A stretch of 64,000 bases of DNA from Erwinia persicina NBRC 102418 (GCF_001571305.1 NZ_BCTN01000005.1:124001-188000); one strand, 5' to 3'; numbered from the stretch's first letter, positions 16,677 through 25,782 are shown. The notes: generated by a model from the letters alone, not told the origin. Program-made: numbers and translations.

Positions 16677-18602
16677 ATGTCCTCATCAGATATCAAGATC
16701 AAAGTTCAAAACTTTGGTCGTTTTCTGAGTAATATGGTAATGCCAAACATTGGCGCGTTTATCGCCTGGGGTATTATCACCGCGCTGTTTATTCCAACCG
16801 GATGGCTGCCAAACGAAACGATGGCGAAGCTGGTTGGCCCAATGATCACTTACCTGCTGCCGTTACTGATCGGTTATACCGGTGGCCGTCTGGTCGGCGG
16901 CGATCGCGGCGGCGTGGTGGGAGCCATCACCACCATGGGCGTGATTGTTGGTGCTGATATGCCAATGTTCCTCGGCTCAATGATTGCGGGCCCGCTGGGC
17001 GGCTGGGCGATTAAAACCTTCGACCGCATGGTAGAGGGTAAAATCAAAAGCGGCTTTGAAATGCTGGTGAACAACTTCTCTGCCGGTATCATCGGCATGT
17101 TGTTGGCTATCCTCGCCTTCCTTGCGATTGGTCCCCTGGTTGAAGGCCTGTCCCATATTCTTGCGGCGGGTGTGAACCTGATGGTGCAGAACAATCTGCT
17201 ACCACTGACCTCTATCTTCGTTGAACCGGCGAAAATCCTGTTCCTCAATAATGCCATTAACCACGGTATTTTCTCACCGCTGGGTATCCAGCAGGCCAGT
17301 GAAGCCGGTAAATCCATCTTCTTCCTGATCGAAGCGAACCCGGGTCCGGGTATGGGCGTGCTGATGGCCTATATGTTCTTCGGACGTGGTAATGCGAAGC
17401 AGTCTGCCGGTGGCGCTGCGATTATCCATTTCCTCGGCGGTATCCACGAAATCTACTTCCCGTACGTACTGATGAACCCGCGCCTGATTCTGGCGGTGAT
17501 CCTCGGTGGGATGACCGGTGTCTTTACCCTGACGCTGCTGAACGGTGGCCTGGTGTCTCCGGCCTCTCCAGGTTCTATTCTTGCGGTACTGGCCATGACG
17601 CCAAAAGGCGCTTACTTCGCGAACATCGCCGCCATCTTTGCTGCCTTTGCCGTCTCCTTCGTCGTTTCTGCCATTCTGCTGAAAACCAGCAAAGTGAAAG
17701 AAGATGACGATATCGAAGCCGCTTCCCGCCGTGTGCAGGAAATGAAAGCACAGTCTAAAGGTCAGTCTGGGACGCCTGCGGCTGATGGCCTGCACGGCGA
17801 CCTGAGCCACGTGCGCAAAATTATCGTCGCCTGCGATGCCGGAATGGGTTCCAGTGCCATGGGTGCCGGCGTACTGCGTAAAAAAGTTAACGATGCCGGT
17901 CTGACGCTGATTTCCGTGACGAATACGGCCATTAACAGTCTGCCAGGCGACGTTGACCTGGTCATTACCCACCGTGACCTGACTGAACGTGCGATGCGCC
18001 AGGCGCCTCATGCCCAGCACATCTCACTGACCAACTTCCTCGACAGCGGACTGTATAACGATCTGACGGCTCGCCTGGTGGAAGCCGGACGCAGCGCCGG
18101 TCACCGGGAAAAAGTCAGCAGCGCGCTGAGTGACAGCTTTGATGACGGTCAGGATCATCTGTTCAAACTGAGTGCCGCCAATATTTTCCTTGGCAATCAT
18201 GCTGACAGTAAAGAACAGGCTATCCGTTTTGCCGGTGAGCAACTGGTGAAAGGGGGCTACGTGGAGCCGGAATACATTGAAGCCATGCTGGAACGTGAAA
18301 AGCTGACGCCGACGTACCTTGGAGAATCCATTGCCGTTCCCCACGGCACGGTGGAAGCGAAAGACCGCGTGCTGAAAACCGGTGTGGTGTTCTGTCAGTA
18401 TCCGGCCGGCGTACACTTCGGCGAAGAGCCGGACGACATCGCTCGCCTGGTGATTGGTATTGCTGCACGTAACAACGAGCATATTCAGGTGATTACCAGC
18501 CTGACGAATGCACTGGACGATGACAGCGTGATCGCCCGTCTGGCGACCACCACCGATGTGCAGGAAGTCCTTGAGCTTCTGTCTGGTAAACCCCGCACGT
18601 AA
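16677..18602 (+). CDS. mtlA: Mannitol-specific PTS enzyme IICBA
   Basis: 641 residues, nearly superimposable on E. coli MtlA. It imports and phosphorylates mannitol. Order: membrane IIC domain (about 1-345, with FLGGIHEIYFPYVLMNPRLI), IIB with phospho-cysteine 386 in VACDAGMGSSAMG, and IIA with phospho-histidine 556 in ESIAVPHGTVEAKD. ATG 16677 has AAGGGG upstream and matches the known start; an ATG nine bases earlier is less likely. It is the first gene of mtlADR, controlled by the row of CRP sites and probably by MtlR. Confidence 0.98.
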   Translation: MSSSDIKIKVQNFGRFLSNMVMPNIGAFIAWGIITALFIPTGWLPNETMAKLVGPMITYLLPLLIGYTGGRLVGGDRGGVVGAITTMGVIVGADMPMFLGSMIAGPLGGWAIKTFDRMVEGKIKSGFEMLVNNFSAGIIGMLLAILAFLAIGPLVEGLSHILAAGVNLMVQNNLLPLTSIFVEPAKILFLNNAINHGIFSPLGIQQASEAGKSIFFLIEANPGPGMGVLMAYMFFGRGNAKQSAGGAAIIHFLGGIHEIYFPYVLMNPRLILAVILGGMTGVFTLTLLNGGLVSPASPGSILAVLAMTPKGAYFANIAAIFAAFAVSFVVSAILLKTSKVKEDDDIEAASRRVQEMKAQSKGQSGTPAADGLHGDLSHVRKIIVACDAGMGSSAMGAGVLRKKVNDAGLTLISVTNTAINSLPGDVDLVITHRDLTERAMRQAPHAQHISLTNFLDSGLYNDLTARLVEAGRSAGHREKVSSALSDSFDDGQDHLFKLSAANIFLGNHADSKEQAIRFAGEQLVKGGYVEPEYIEAMLEREKLTPTYLGESIAVPHGTVEAKDRVLKTGVVFCQYPAGVHFGEEPDDIARLVIGIAARNNEHIQVITSLTNALDDDSVIARLATTTDVQEVLELLSGKPRT

Positions 18603-18631
18603 GCCGGTTTAACGAACGCACCTCTGTGAAG

Positions 18632-18656
18632 GGCTGGGCATGCCCGGCCTTTTTTT
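18632..18656 (+). terminator. Intrinsic terminator inside the mtl operon
   Basis: GGCTGGG / CCCGGCC (one T-G pair) with CATG loop, followed by seven Ts, between mtlA and mtlD. It should stop some transcripts after mtlA, giving more transporter than dehydrogenase mRNA. Confidence 0.75.
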
Positions 18657-18701
18657 GGTCGGGACATGTCTGACCCTGACCTCATTGATACGGGAATAAT
18701 T

Positions 18702-19850
18702 ATGAAAGCATTACATTTTGGCGCCGGTAATATCGGCCGTGGCTTTATCGGCAAACTGCTGGCTGATGCCGGTATTCAGCTGACGTTTGCTGACGTCAAC
18801 CAGGGGGTACTGGATGCACTCAATGCCCGGGGGGAGTATCCGGTGCAGGTCGTCGGTGAGCAGGAAAAGGTCGAGATCGTCAAAGGCGTCAATGCCGTGA
18901 ACAGCACCAGTGATGAGATCATGACTCTGGTCGCAGAGGTGGATATTGTAACCACGGCGGTTGGCCCACAGATCCTGGAGCGGATTGCTACCAGCATTGC
19001 CAGCGGGCTGACCAAACGCTGTGATAGCGCGAACCCCCGCCCGCTGAATATTATTGCCTGCGAGAATATGGTACGCGGTACAACGCAGCTAAAAGGGCAC
19101 GTGCTGAAAGCACTACCAGAGCAGTATCATGCCTGGGTGGAAGAACATGTTGGCTTCGTTGATTCCGCCGTGGATCGCATCGTGCCTCCCTCTGCAGCGG
19201 GCAACAGCGATCCACTGGCGGTGACGGTGGAAACCTTCAGCGAATGGATTGTCGACAAAACGCAGTTCAAAGGCGACCTGCCTTCCATTCCAGGAATGGA
19301 ACTGACGGACAACCTGATGGCTTTCGTTGAGCGCAAACTCTTTACCCTGAATACCGGCCATGCCATTACCGCTTACCTCGGCCAGCTGGCGGGGCACCAG
19401 ACCATACGCGATGCCATTCTGGATGAGAAAATCCGCACCATCGTGCAGGGGGCGATGGAAGAGAGCGGAGCGGTACTGATCAAACGATATGATTTTGATG
19501 CGGTGAAACATGCCAGCTACATCCAGAAAATCCTGGGCCGCTTTGAAAATCCTTATCTGAAGGATGACGTTGAACGAGTGGGTCGTCAGCCCTTGCGTAA
19601 ACTCAGTGCGGGCGATCGTCTGATCAAGCCTCTTCTGGGTACGCTGGAATACCAACTGCCACACAACCACCTGGTCACCGGGATTGCCGCCGCGTTGCAC
19701 TACCGCAGCGATCAGGATCCGCAGGCGCAGGAACTGACTGCTCTGCTGGAAAAACAGGATGTGGCGACAACCCTCGCACAGATCTCCGGCCTGGATAGCG
19801 ACAGCGATGTGGTTAAGGCAGTAGTGAAGGCCTGGAACGCTATGGCATAA
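18702..19850 (+). CDS. mtlD: Mannitol-1-phosphate 5-dehydrogenase
   Basis: 382 residues, the E. coli length. It oxidises mannitol 1-phosphate to fructose 6-phosphate with NAD. The N-terminal Rossmann motif is [20 protein letters not shown]; the catalytic-domain stretch [20 protein letters not shown] is typical of long-chain polyol dehydrogenases. ATG 18702 begins at the family start; an upstream ATG at 18666 is rejected. Its stop overlaps the mtlR start. Confidence 0.97.
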   Translation: MKALHFGAGNIGRGFIGKLLADAGIQLTFADVNQGVLDALNARGEYPVQVVGEQEKVEIVKGVNAVNSTSDEIMTLVAEVDIVTTAVGPQILERIATSIASGLTKRCDSANPRPLNIIACENMVRGTTQLKGHVLKALPEQYHAWVEEHVGFVDSAVDRIVPPSAAGNSDPLAVTVETFSEWIVDKTQFKGDLPSIPGMELTDNLMAFVERKLFTLNTGHAITAYLGQLAGHQTIRDAILDEKIRTIVQGAMEESGAVLIKRYDFDAVKHASYIQKILGRFENPYLKDDVERVGRQPLRKLSAGDRLIKPLLGTLEYQLPHNHLVTGIAAALHYRSDQDPQAQELTALLEKQDVATTLAQISGLDSDSDVVKAVVKAWNAMA

Positions 19851-20476
19851 TGTCGGCGCAAGCGCTCCTCAGGGACGAACAACCAGGGCACAGCATCGCC
19901 GCTGTGCCCGCGCAGGCGTTTTTACGCCATATGAATGATATGCAGGCACTCATGGAACAACCACAGGCTTTTGAAAATCGGGTGCTCGAACGCCTGAATG
20001 CCGGACGATCGGTAAGAAGCTTTCTTATCGCTGCCGTTGAACTGCTGGCAGAGGCAGTCAATATACTGGTGGTGCAGGTGTTTCGTAAGGATGATTACGC
20101 TGTTAAATACGCCGTGGAGCCGCTCTTGCTTGGCGATGGTCCTCTGGGCGAGCTGTCAGTGCGGCTAAAGCTTATTTACGGTTTAGGAATGATAAACCGC
20201 AGTGAATATGAAGACTGCGAACTGCTGATGGCCCTGCGGGAAGAGCTGAACCATGACGGCAACGAGTATCGGTTTACTGATGACGAAATTCTCGGCCCCT
20301 TTGATGAATTGCACTGCGTCAGTGGCCTGCCCCCGCGTCCTGATCTCGCCAGTGAGGATGCAGAGCTGCGCGCCATGCAGCAGCAGCGTTATCAACAGGT
20401 GGTGCGTTCCACAATGGTGCTGTCGCTGACCGCGCTGATCTCACGTATCAGTCTGAAGCAGGCTTTCAAAAAGTAA
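19850..20476 (+). CDS. mtlR: Mannitol operon repressor MtlR
   Basis: 208 residues, matching E. coli MtlR from ENRVLERLNAGRSVRSFLIAAVELL onward (VFRKDDYAVKYAVEPLLLGDGPLG, LKLIYGLGMINRSEYEDCELL). The first 35 residues are longer than and unlike E. coli. It starts on the last base of the mtlD stop (TAATG), so it is translationally coupled. MtlR lacks a classical DNA-binding motif; how it represses is not evident from sequence. Confidence 0.95.
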   Translation: MSAQALLRDEQPGHSIAAVPAQAFLRHMNDMQALMEQPQAFENRVLERLNAGRSVRSFLIAAVELLAEAVNILVVQVFRKDDYAVKYAVEPLLLGDGPLGELSVRLKLIYGLGMINRSEYEDCELLMALREELNHDGNEYRFTDDEILGPFDELHCVSGLPPRPDLASEDAELRAMQQQRYQQVVRSTMVLSLTALISRISLKQAFKK

Positions 20477-20549
20477 CCTGCCCTTTTCCCTCTTTGCTTC
20501 GCTTTCGTGTATCCTTTGCAGTAATGAATCAATTTAATGGTCAATCGTG

Positions 20550-20912
20550 ATGAAAGAACAAGTACAGTCAGAAATCAAAGATCTTAGTGACAAGCTGGAT
20601 GCCCTTAATCACAAAGAGCCGGTGTTGCTGGCATCCGGTGAAAGTGAAAAGCTGGGTGAACTGCTGAAAGAAAAAGACAAGTTAGAAGCAGAAATCGAAC
20701 GTCTGCGTGGCGTGCGTGCCGAGAAACTGAGTAAAGAAGCACAGGCACTGCAGAAACTGCCTTTCAGTCGCCCGATCACCAAGAAAGAGCAGGCGAACAT
20801 GGGAGCACTGAAAAAAAGCGTGCGCGGTATTGTGGTGGTGCATCCAACGACGGCTCTGGGCCGTGAGATGGGCCTGAAAGAGATGACCGGCTTCGCTAAA
20901 ACAGCGTTCTAA
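20550..20912 (+). CDS. yibL: YibL-like ribosome-associated protein
   Basis: 120 residues, close to E. coli YibL. The first 75 are a charged coiled coil; the end ([33 protein letters not shown]) is the conserved signature. E. coli YibL co-purifies with large ribosomal subunits; its role is unclear. ATG 20550 is preferred to the GTG one codon earlier. It follows mtlR as in E. coli and has its own terminator. Confidence 0.93.
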   Translation: MKEQVQSEIKDLSDKLDALNHKEPVLLASGESEKLGELLKEKDKLEAEIERLRGVRAEKLSKEAQALQKLPFSRPITKKEQANMGALKKSVRGIVVVHPTTALGREMGLKEMTGFAKTAF

Positions 20913-20928
20913 ACGCAGATTTTTCGAT

Positions 20929-20958
20929 AAAAAACAGGATGCAAGCATCCTGTTTTTT
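20929..20958 (+). terminator. Terminator after yibL
   Basis: AAAAAACAGGATGC / GCATCCTGTTTTTT with a two-base loop; a textbook intrinsic terminator. Confidence 0.9.
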
Positions 20959-21403
20959 ATTACAAAATCATCTTATCCTGAATTCCCTTCCCCTGTTTGT
21001 GTGCAAAAAGAAAAGCAATTTATAACTTTTTCTTAGACTCTTCCTTACTCTGCAAAAACAACAAATTACCCCTACCCTCACTTTTCACACCTCTTCCAGA
21101 AAATTAATCCGGTTAAAAAAAATTACACCAGCTGACACTTTCAAATATTATTATCGCCAGATAAATTAAACCGATATTAAGTATCGAAAAAAAGACGTTA
21201 ATTCTCAATTGCGATTTATCAACTCGCGATAATGATAAAAAACAGATATAAATATCGCAATAAGATAATCACTAGAACATAGATACCGTTAATGTTACTT
21301 TTTCAATATAATGTATCATAGACACGCTGTTCAGAAGTACGGAGACAGGCCCAAAGGACGCGATAATGGCGCCCTGGTTAAGGATAACTTCAGGTAATGA
21401 ATT
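20959..21403. other. AT-rich upstream region of the LuxR-led operon
   Basis: About 445 bases, conspicuously AT-rich compared with both flanks, a common feature of horizontally acquired, H-NS-silenced DNA. A good -10 (TATAAT, 21307-21312) sits about 90 bases before the regulator start; its -35 (TACCGT) is poor, suggesting an activator. No gene seen. Confidence 0.5.
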
Positions 21404-22039
21404 ATGAGAAAGAATAACATCACTATCGTCATTAATGACGCTAATCGTTTTTATGTTGACGGGTTAGCGAAGTGTATTTCTGAAGATTTTTCCGGCCGCG
21501 GTATCCATACCGAATTTACAGATTGTATCTTTAACGGTCGGTCAAAAATGATTTTCCTGGCAGAGGAATCTCTGTCGGTTGCCAATATTCATTATCTGAA
21601 TCGCCGTATGTCAATGCGCCCCATTTGCATCTTTGTCATCAAAGATCGTGAAGATGTTGACAGCCATATCAAGACGAAAACGTCAGACATTAATCATTAT
21701 GCCACTATCTACCGCGATCAGCCTGTTGAGAGCACGTTATCCCTCATCACCAGTCAGATGGAACAGCTGCAAAACTTACGGAACATTCTTGTTCAACCCT
21801 GCTCGAACCGCTTTCACCATAACCTGACAAGGCGGGAAACCGAGATCCTTCGTTATCTGGCCCGTGGTATCAGCAATGGTGGCGTGGCACGTTTCCTTAA
21901 TATTAGTGAAAAAACGGTTAGCGCACATAAGCGAAACATTATGACGAAGCTCAATATGGTTCGCCCTGCGGAACTGAATTACTGGCTGATTCAGGAAGGT
22001 TGGTGTGAGTCTCTACGGAAAGTCGAACCGCTCCATTAA
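21404..22039 (+). CDS. LuxR-family regulator with degenerate receiver-like N-terminus
   Basis: 211 residues. The C-terminal 65 form a LuxR/FixJ helix-turn-helix (LTRRETEILRYLARGISNGG, then LNISEKTVSAHKRNIMTKLNM). The N-terminus (ITIVINDANRFYVDGLAKCI) resembles a receiver domain, but the acceptor position reads SKMIFLAEE without the usual aspartate. It is the same type of protein as the regulator at 2735. It heads a cluster with a lipoprotein and a periplasmic FKBP protein and probably controls them. Signal and targets are unknown. Confidence 0.75.
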   Translation: MRKNNITIVINDANRFYVDGLAKCISEDFSGRGIHTEFTDCIFNGRSKMIFLAEESLSVANIHYLNRRMSMRPICIFVIKDREDVDSHIKTKTSDINHYATIYRDQPVESTLSLITSQMEQLQNLRNILVQPCSNRFHHNLTRRETEILRYLARGISNGGVARFLNISEKTVSAHKRNIMTKLNMVRPAELNYWLIQEGWCESLRKVEPLH

Positions 22040-22138
22040 TGTTGGAAAGACATGATTGTGTTCTGTCATACGATATCTACATGATTTCATCAGCTCATGT
22101 AAATGATCACTTATAAAATACCTATTTTAGAGTTACCT

Positions 22139-22618
22139 ATGATAACAATCTCCAAAGCTTCATTAAGACGACTAATCAATGGGATAACCTTGCCCTTAAT
22201 TTTTCTCGTTTGTGGCTGTCAGCAAACACCGCATTCTGTTCGCGTCACACCTCAGCCGCAAGATCTCAGTACAAGTGAAAGTGCAAATACCAGTGAAATT
22301 GCCAATGCCAATGCCAATGCCAATGCCAATGCCAATACACACAGTGTTAAATACATTGAAGAAAGTGAAAAGCTGAAAATATGTCAGGCACAGCTTGAAG
22401 CACTACAGTCCGTAAGCCAGCCTGAATATAAAAAATTTCATGGCACATTTGATTACCTGATGAAAAGTGCAGCGCAGTACAACGGCCTGCGTAAAAATAT
22501 CGATCCGAATACTCAGGACACGGTTGATTCGCTCTATCACTATCGAGCGAATCAACTCTGTTCACGCATTGCACAAACCTTGATGGATAGCCTGGTCAGT
22601 AAAGGTGAAGCACGTTAA
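22139..22618 (+). CDS. Small lipoprotein with Ala-Asn repeats
   Basis: About 159 residues from ATG 22139. The signal sequence (RRLINGITLPLIFLVCGC) ends in a lipobox-like VCGC, so the mature protein should be anchored by its cysteine. Then follow a Ser/Thr-rich linker and a run of Ala-Asn repeats coded by six GCCAAT hexamers, then a helical region (LKICQAQLEALQSVSQPEY). An upstream in-frame ATG at 22103 would put 12 extra residues before the signal and is less likely. The stop overlaps the start of the FKBP gene, so the two products are made together and may interact. I recognise no named family. Confidence 0.6.
   Translation: MITISKASLRRLINGITLPLIFLVCGCQQTPHSVRVTPQPQDLSTSESANTSEIANANANANANANTHSVKYIEESEKLKICQAQLEALQSVSQPEYKKFHGTFDYLMKSAAQYNGLRKNIDPNTQDTVDSLYHYRANQLCSRIAQTLMDSLVSKGEAR
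22301..22336 (+). repeat. (GCCAAT)6 hexanucleotide repeat
   Basis: Six perfect copies in frame, coding six Ala-Asn pairs in the lipoprotein linker. Copy-number change by slippage would lengthen or shorten the linker without a frameshift. Confidence 0.9.
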
Positions 22619-25029
22619 TGATGGAAAAAAACCCTCTGCCCTTTGCTTTGTCAGCCGCCACCTTATTGGTGGCTTGTCTCATCGCAACGAATAATCGCGC
22701 CTGTGCCGCAGAGGCGGAAGAACCCGCCGTTCTGCAGTTTGCTACAACTTATGCGGAGCACATTAAACCTGCGACTTCCTCAAAACATTCTTCTCCTCAC
22801 CCTGCCAGGCAGGAGGGGTCGGTTAAACCCAGCCGCCCGCCCGTGGTTAATCCGCCGGTCGCCTACGCCGATCGTAACCGACTGACGACATTGCAGAATA
22901 TTATTGCCGGGCAAGAACTGAAAATCGCCGAAAAAAATAAAGATATCAGCCAGCTCGAGAAGCAAATTGCGGCCTTACAACAGTCGGTGACCACCTTAAA
23001 GCAGCCAGTCGAGGCTGACGATGCTCCGCATTTCAATCCGGCGGATAAGCAGGCGATGCTGGATATGGTGGGCGATTTACGCAAACTCTTCAGCCTGACA
23101 CCTGGGGATAAAGCCCTGGTGGAGAAATTAACTCAGCTTAAAAAACAGCAGAGTGACGCACAGCTCGAGATAACGGCGCTGCGTAACCAACTCAAGACCG
23201 TCAGCGTGAGCAAGGATAATGATGCAGGAGCTCGTGAAGCCGAACTCCAACAGCAGATTGAGCAATACCAGCAACAGATTGCGACGTTAAAGGATGACCT
23301 CTCTGCACGAGGCCAGGATGTCGCAAAAGTCACCGCCGAAAAGGAGACTATTCAGGCAGAGGTACAAAGGCTGACTGAGAAAAATACCCGCGAGCAGCAG
23401 AAATTTGCTGACGATAAAAAAGCCCTGGAAGCATTGAATCAGAAACTGAACGACGCTCAGGGCCAGATAACGGCGCTACATAACCAGCTCAGCAAAGCCG
23501 GCGATGATAAGCATAGCGACGCCAGCGTTAATGAGGCCGCACTTCAGCAGCAGGTTGAGGATTATCGCCGCAAAGCCGAGGAGTTAGAAGGGCGTCTCTC
23601 TGCCAGAAGCAAAGATGTCGATACAATTACGGCGGAAAAAACCGCTATTCAGACCGAACTGCAGACGCTGACCGAGAAAAATGCCCGTGAGCAGCAAACC
23701 TTTGCCGAGGGTAAAACGCAGCTTCAGGCGCTCAATGAAAAACTGAATAATGCACAGCTTGAAGTAACGTCACTGCGTGAGCAGCTTAAAACTGCCAGCA
23801 AGAGTAAAGAAAATGATGCCGGTAGACGTGAAGCTGAACTTCAACAGCAGGTTACCCAATATCAGCAACAGATTACGAAGCTGGAAGATCATCTTTCTGC
23901 CCAAGGGAAGGATTTCGAAAACCTTACCACTGAAAGGAATAATATTAAGACCGAACTGCAGGCGATGACGGAAAAACAGAGCCGTTCACAGCAGGTGTTA
24001 GCTGAAGAAACGCCGCAGATTCAGGAGCTAAAAGCAAAGTTACTGGAAGCGCAGCAGTCAAAATCGAGACTTGAAACCGATAAGGCGAAACTTGAATCGC
24101 AACTTAACGCCCGACCAACACCTGAACAATTAGCTGAAAGCCAGCTTATGGTGAAATCACTTCAGTCGAAGCTGGACCAGACTCAACTCTATGGTGCCTC
24201 AAAACCTGATACACCGGCTGCTAACGACAATAATCAACAAGTCGACACCCGCCGTATCAATGATGAAAAACTCGCTGCGCTACAGGCGAAACTTGACGAT
24301 GCATTAGCGAAACTCGCCGCGAGCGAAAAACAACAGAAAGAGGTGAAACCCGGAAATTCGCTGCCCGCCCTCACCCCGGAAAAACTGAATAAAAAAGAGT
24401 CCCGCGAGGCTTATGCTATCGGTATGTCGCTCGGGGATGAAATTTTGCAGATGCAGGCAGAAAATCTGAACTGGGGCACGTCGAACGATCAGACTATCGT
24501 CCTTGCAGGAATAGTCGATGCTTTCCAGGGCCAGGCGAAGCTGTCAACCGATATATTACGGAAGACGTTAAAAGAAGTCAGCCAGCGTGTTGAAAAAGAT
24601 CATGAAAAAAGGACTACTCGCCTGGATAAAACAACGAAAGAGTATTTGCAGCGTTTTACAAAGATGAAAGGCACACAGAAGTCACCTACCGGATTCTGGT
24701 ACCATATTGATTATATTGGTGATTCGCCATTACCCAAAAATGGCACACTGGACGTGGTTGTAAAAGAGAGCCTGACGAATGGCGATGTGATCACCGATAT
24801 GGATGCTAAAGGAACGGTGCTGACTCAGCCTTTAGCCGACTATCCTCCTGTCTTTAAAGAAGCATTAAGCAAGCTAAGAAATCACGGTTCCATCACCATT
24901 GTGGTACCGCCTGAACTGGCCTATAAGGATAAAGGTATGCCGCCAAAAATACCGCCGAATGCCACCATGGTGTACACCCTAAGAATTTCAGAATCCTATT
25001 CTGATAAAGATACGGTTAATCCGCATTAA
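22618..25029 (+). CDS. Periplasmic long coiled-coil protein with C-terminal FKBP module
   Basis: 803 residues. A signal peptide ends near ACAA-EAEE, so it is exported. A proline-rich linker (about 55-80) precedes about 480 residues of coiled coil, part of it three 99-residue repeats (EAELQQQ..Y.QQI..L...LSA..KD). Residues about 582-690 match the FKBP N-terminal dimerisation domain (EAYAIGMSLGDEILQMQ), and 700-797 match FKBP-type prolyl isomerase (ITIVVPPELAYKDKGMPPKIPPNATMVYTLRI). Several usual active-site residues are changed: the YxGxLxDGxxFD strand reads VKESLTNGDVITD, and the pocket tryptophan is Phe. It may be a chaperone-like spacer rather than an efficient isomerase. Its start overlaps the lipoprotein stop (TAATG). 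Confidence 0.7.
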   Translation: MMEKNPLPFALSAATLLVACLIATNNRACAAEAEEPAVLQFATTYAEHIKPATSSKHSSPHPARQEGSVKPSRPPVVNPPVAYADRNRLTTLQNIIAGQELKIAEKNKDISQLEKQIAALQQSVTTLKQPVEADDAPHFNPADKQAMLDMVGDLRKLFSLTPGDKALVEKLTQLKKQQSDAQLEITALRNQLKTVSVSKDNDAGAREAELQQQIEQYQQQIATLKDDLSARGQDVAKVTAEKETIQAEVQRLTEKNTREQQKFADDKKALEALNQKLNDAQGQITALHNQLSKAGDDKHSDASVNEAALQQQVEDYRRKAEELEGRLSARSKDVDTITAEKTAIQTELQTLTEKNAREQQTFAEGKTQLQALNEKLNNAQLEVTSLREQLKTASKSKENDAGRREAELQQQVTQYQQQITKLEDHLSAQGKDFENLTTERNNIKTELQAMTEKQSRSQQVLAEETPQIQELKAKLLEAQQSKSRLETDKAKLESQLNARPTPEQLAESQLMVKSLQSKLDQTQLYGASKPDTPAANDNNQQVDTRRINDEKLAALQAKLDDALAKLAASEKQQKEVKPGNSLPALTPEKLNKKESREAYAIGMSLGDEILQMQAENLNWGTSNDQTIVLAGIVDAFQGQAKLSTDILRKTLKEVSQRVEKDHEKRTTRLDKTTKEYLQRFTKMKGTQKSPTGFWYHIDYIGDSPLPKNGTLDVVVKESLTNGDVITDMDAKGTVLTQPLADYPPVFKEALSKLRNHGSITIVVPPELAYKDKGMPPKIPPNATMVYTLRISESYSDKDTVNPH
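23172..24062 (+). repeat. Three tandem 297-bp coiled-coil repeats
   Basis: Equivalent segments start at 23172, 23469 and 23766, spaced exactly 297 bases (99 codons) apart, each coding a variant of the unit ALRNQLKTxSxSKxNDAG, then EAELQQQ, then TEKNxREQQ. Divergence between copies shows they are not a recent duplication. The end of the last copy is approximate. Confidence 0.7.
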
Positions 25030-25135
25030 CGATAGTATGATGAAAGTAAGTATTCCTCATATCCATTTTGATGACAATAACAACAATGGTTTATCCACCG
25101 TTCGGTGGATAAACGATAAACCATACAAAATACCA

Positions 25136-25408
25136 TTACAGCTTGAAGTTATCTGTTTTATTCCAGAATAGGCTTTTACTCTTTTCTTTTTTGATCGAGG
25201 TGATCACCCCCTCCTTCTCAAGCCTTATTAAAATATGCCGGGCATTATAAATGCTTAACTCTGAACGGTTAGCAACATCTCTGGTACTGGCAAGTACTGA
25301 TGAAGAAGCGTTTTTCGCATTATTTTCTTCAAAAAAGTCATTCAATGCTGTGATTACTTTCTCTACAACGGCTCTGCGTTGAATGCTCATCTTCGTGGAT
25401 CCACTCAT
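25136..25408 (-). CDS. PapI/FaeA-family winged-helix regulator
   Basis: 90 residues. The C-terminal two thirds (TRDVANRSELSIYNARHILIRLEKEGVITSIK, then LFWNK) match the winged helix of PapI and FaeA, regulators of fimbrial phase variation. AAGGAG precedes ATG 25408 well; a longer frame to 25528 adds an unlikely N-terminus and is rejected. PapI works with Lrp at GATC-containing sites. No fimbrial operon is beside it; the nearest fimbrial sequence is the fragment at the window start. It is divergent from the MarT-like regulator and may act on that promoter. Confidence 0.7.
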   Translation of the reverse strand: MSGSTKMSIQRRAVVEKVITALNDFFEENNAKNASSSVLASTRDVANRSELSIYNARHILIRLEKEGVITSIKKEKSKSLFWNKTDNFKL

Positions 25409-25782
25409 ATTTTTCTCCTTAGGGTATGACCGGCTCCTGCCGTATAAAATATCTAAAAAAATAAGTGCTGCAAAATCACAGTGACGACATGATAGTACGG
25501 AGAATTTCAAAACAAAACTTAATATCAATTATTAAATAATTGCAAAACTAAATGCTATGAATTAATAAAATCAAAGAATATAAATCTAAACTAGGGGAGG
25601 CTTCGTGCCAGTATTAAGCGTTTTTTCTGCAACAATTAATCTTATCTTGAAATTAATAATAAAAAATAAAAATATTCATCCCATGACCTTCGCAGTTTAA
25701 GCTCATCGTGTAAACGTTGACGTAGCCGCTGTCGATTAAGATACTTACATAATAGATAATGGATTCTTACTGAAAAATAAAA
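25409..25782. other. AT-rich divergent region between papI-like and marT-like genes
   Basis: About 375 bases, among the most AT-rich in the window, with many A/T tracts typical of H-NS binding. It holds the candidate small frame at 25605-25700 and must hold promoters for both flanking regulators; none was fixed with confidence. Confidence 0.5.
25605..25700 (+). CDS. Candidate 31-residue small protein
   Basis: A GTG start at 25605 is preceded at five bases by GGGGAGG, a very strong ribosome binding site in otherwise AT-rich DNA. The frame reads MPVLSVFSATINLILKLIIK, then a polar basic tail, ending at TAA 25698-25700. A short hydrophobic stretch followed by lysines is also seen in small membrane proteins and type I toxins. 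No homologue is recognised. Confidence 0.25.
   Translation: MPVLSVFSATINLILKLIIKNKNIHPMTFAV

Noticed and set aside
22301-22336. GCCAAT repeats as an on/off phase-variation switch
   Set aside because: The unit is six bases and in frame, so copy changes cannot shift the reading frame.
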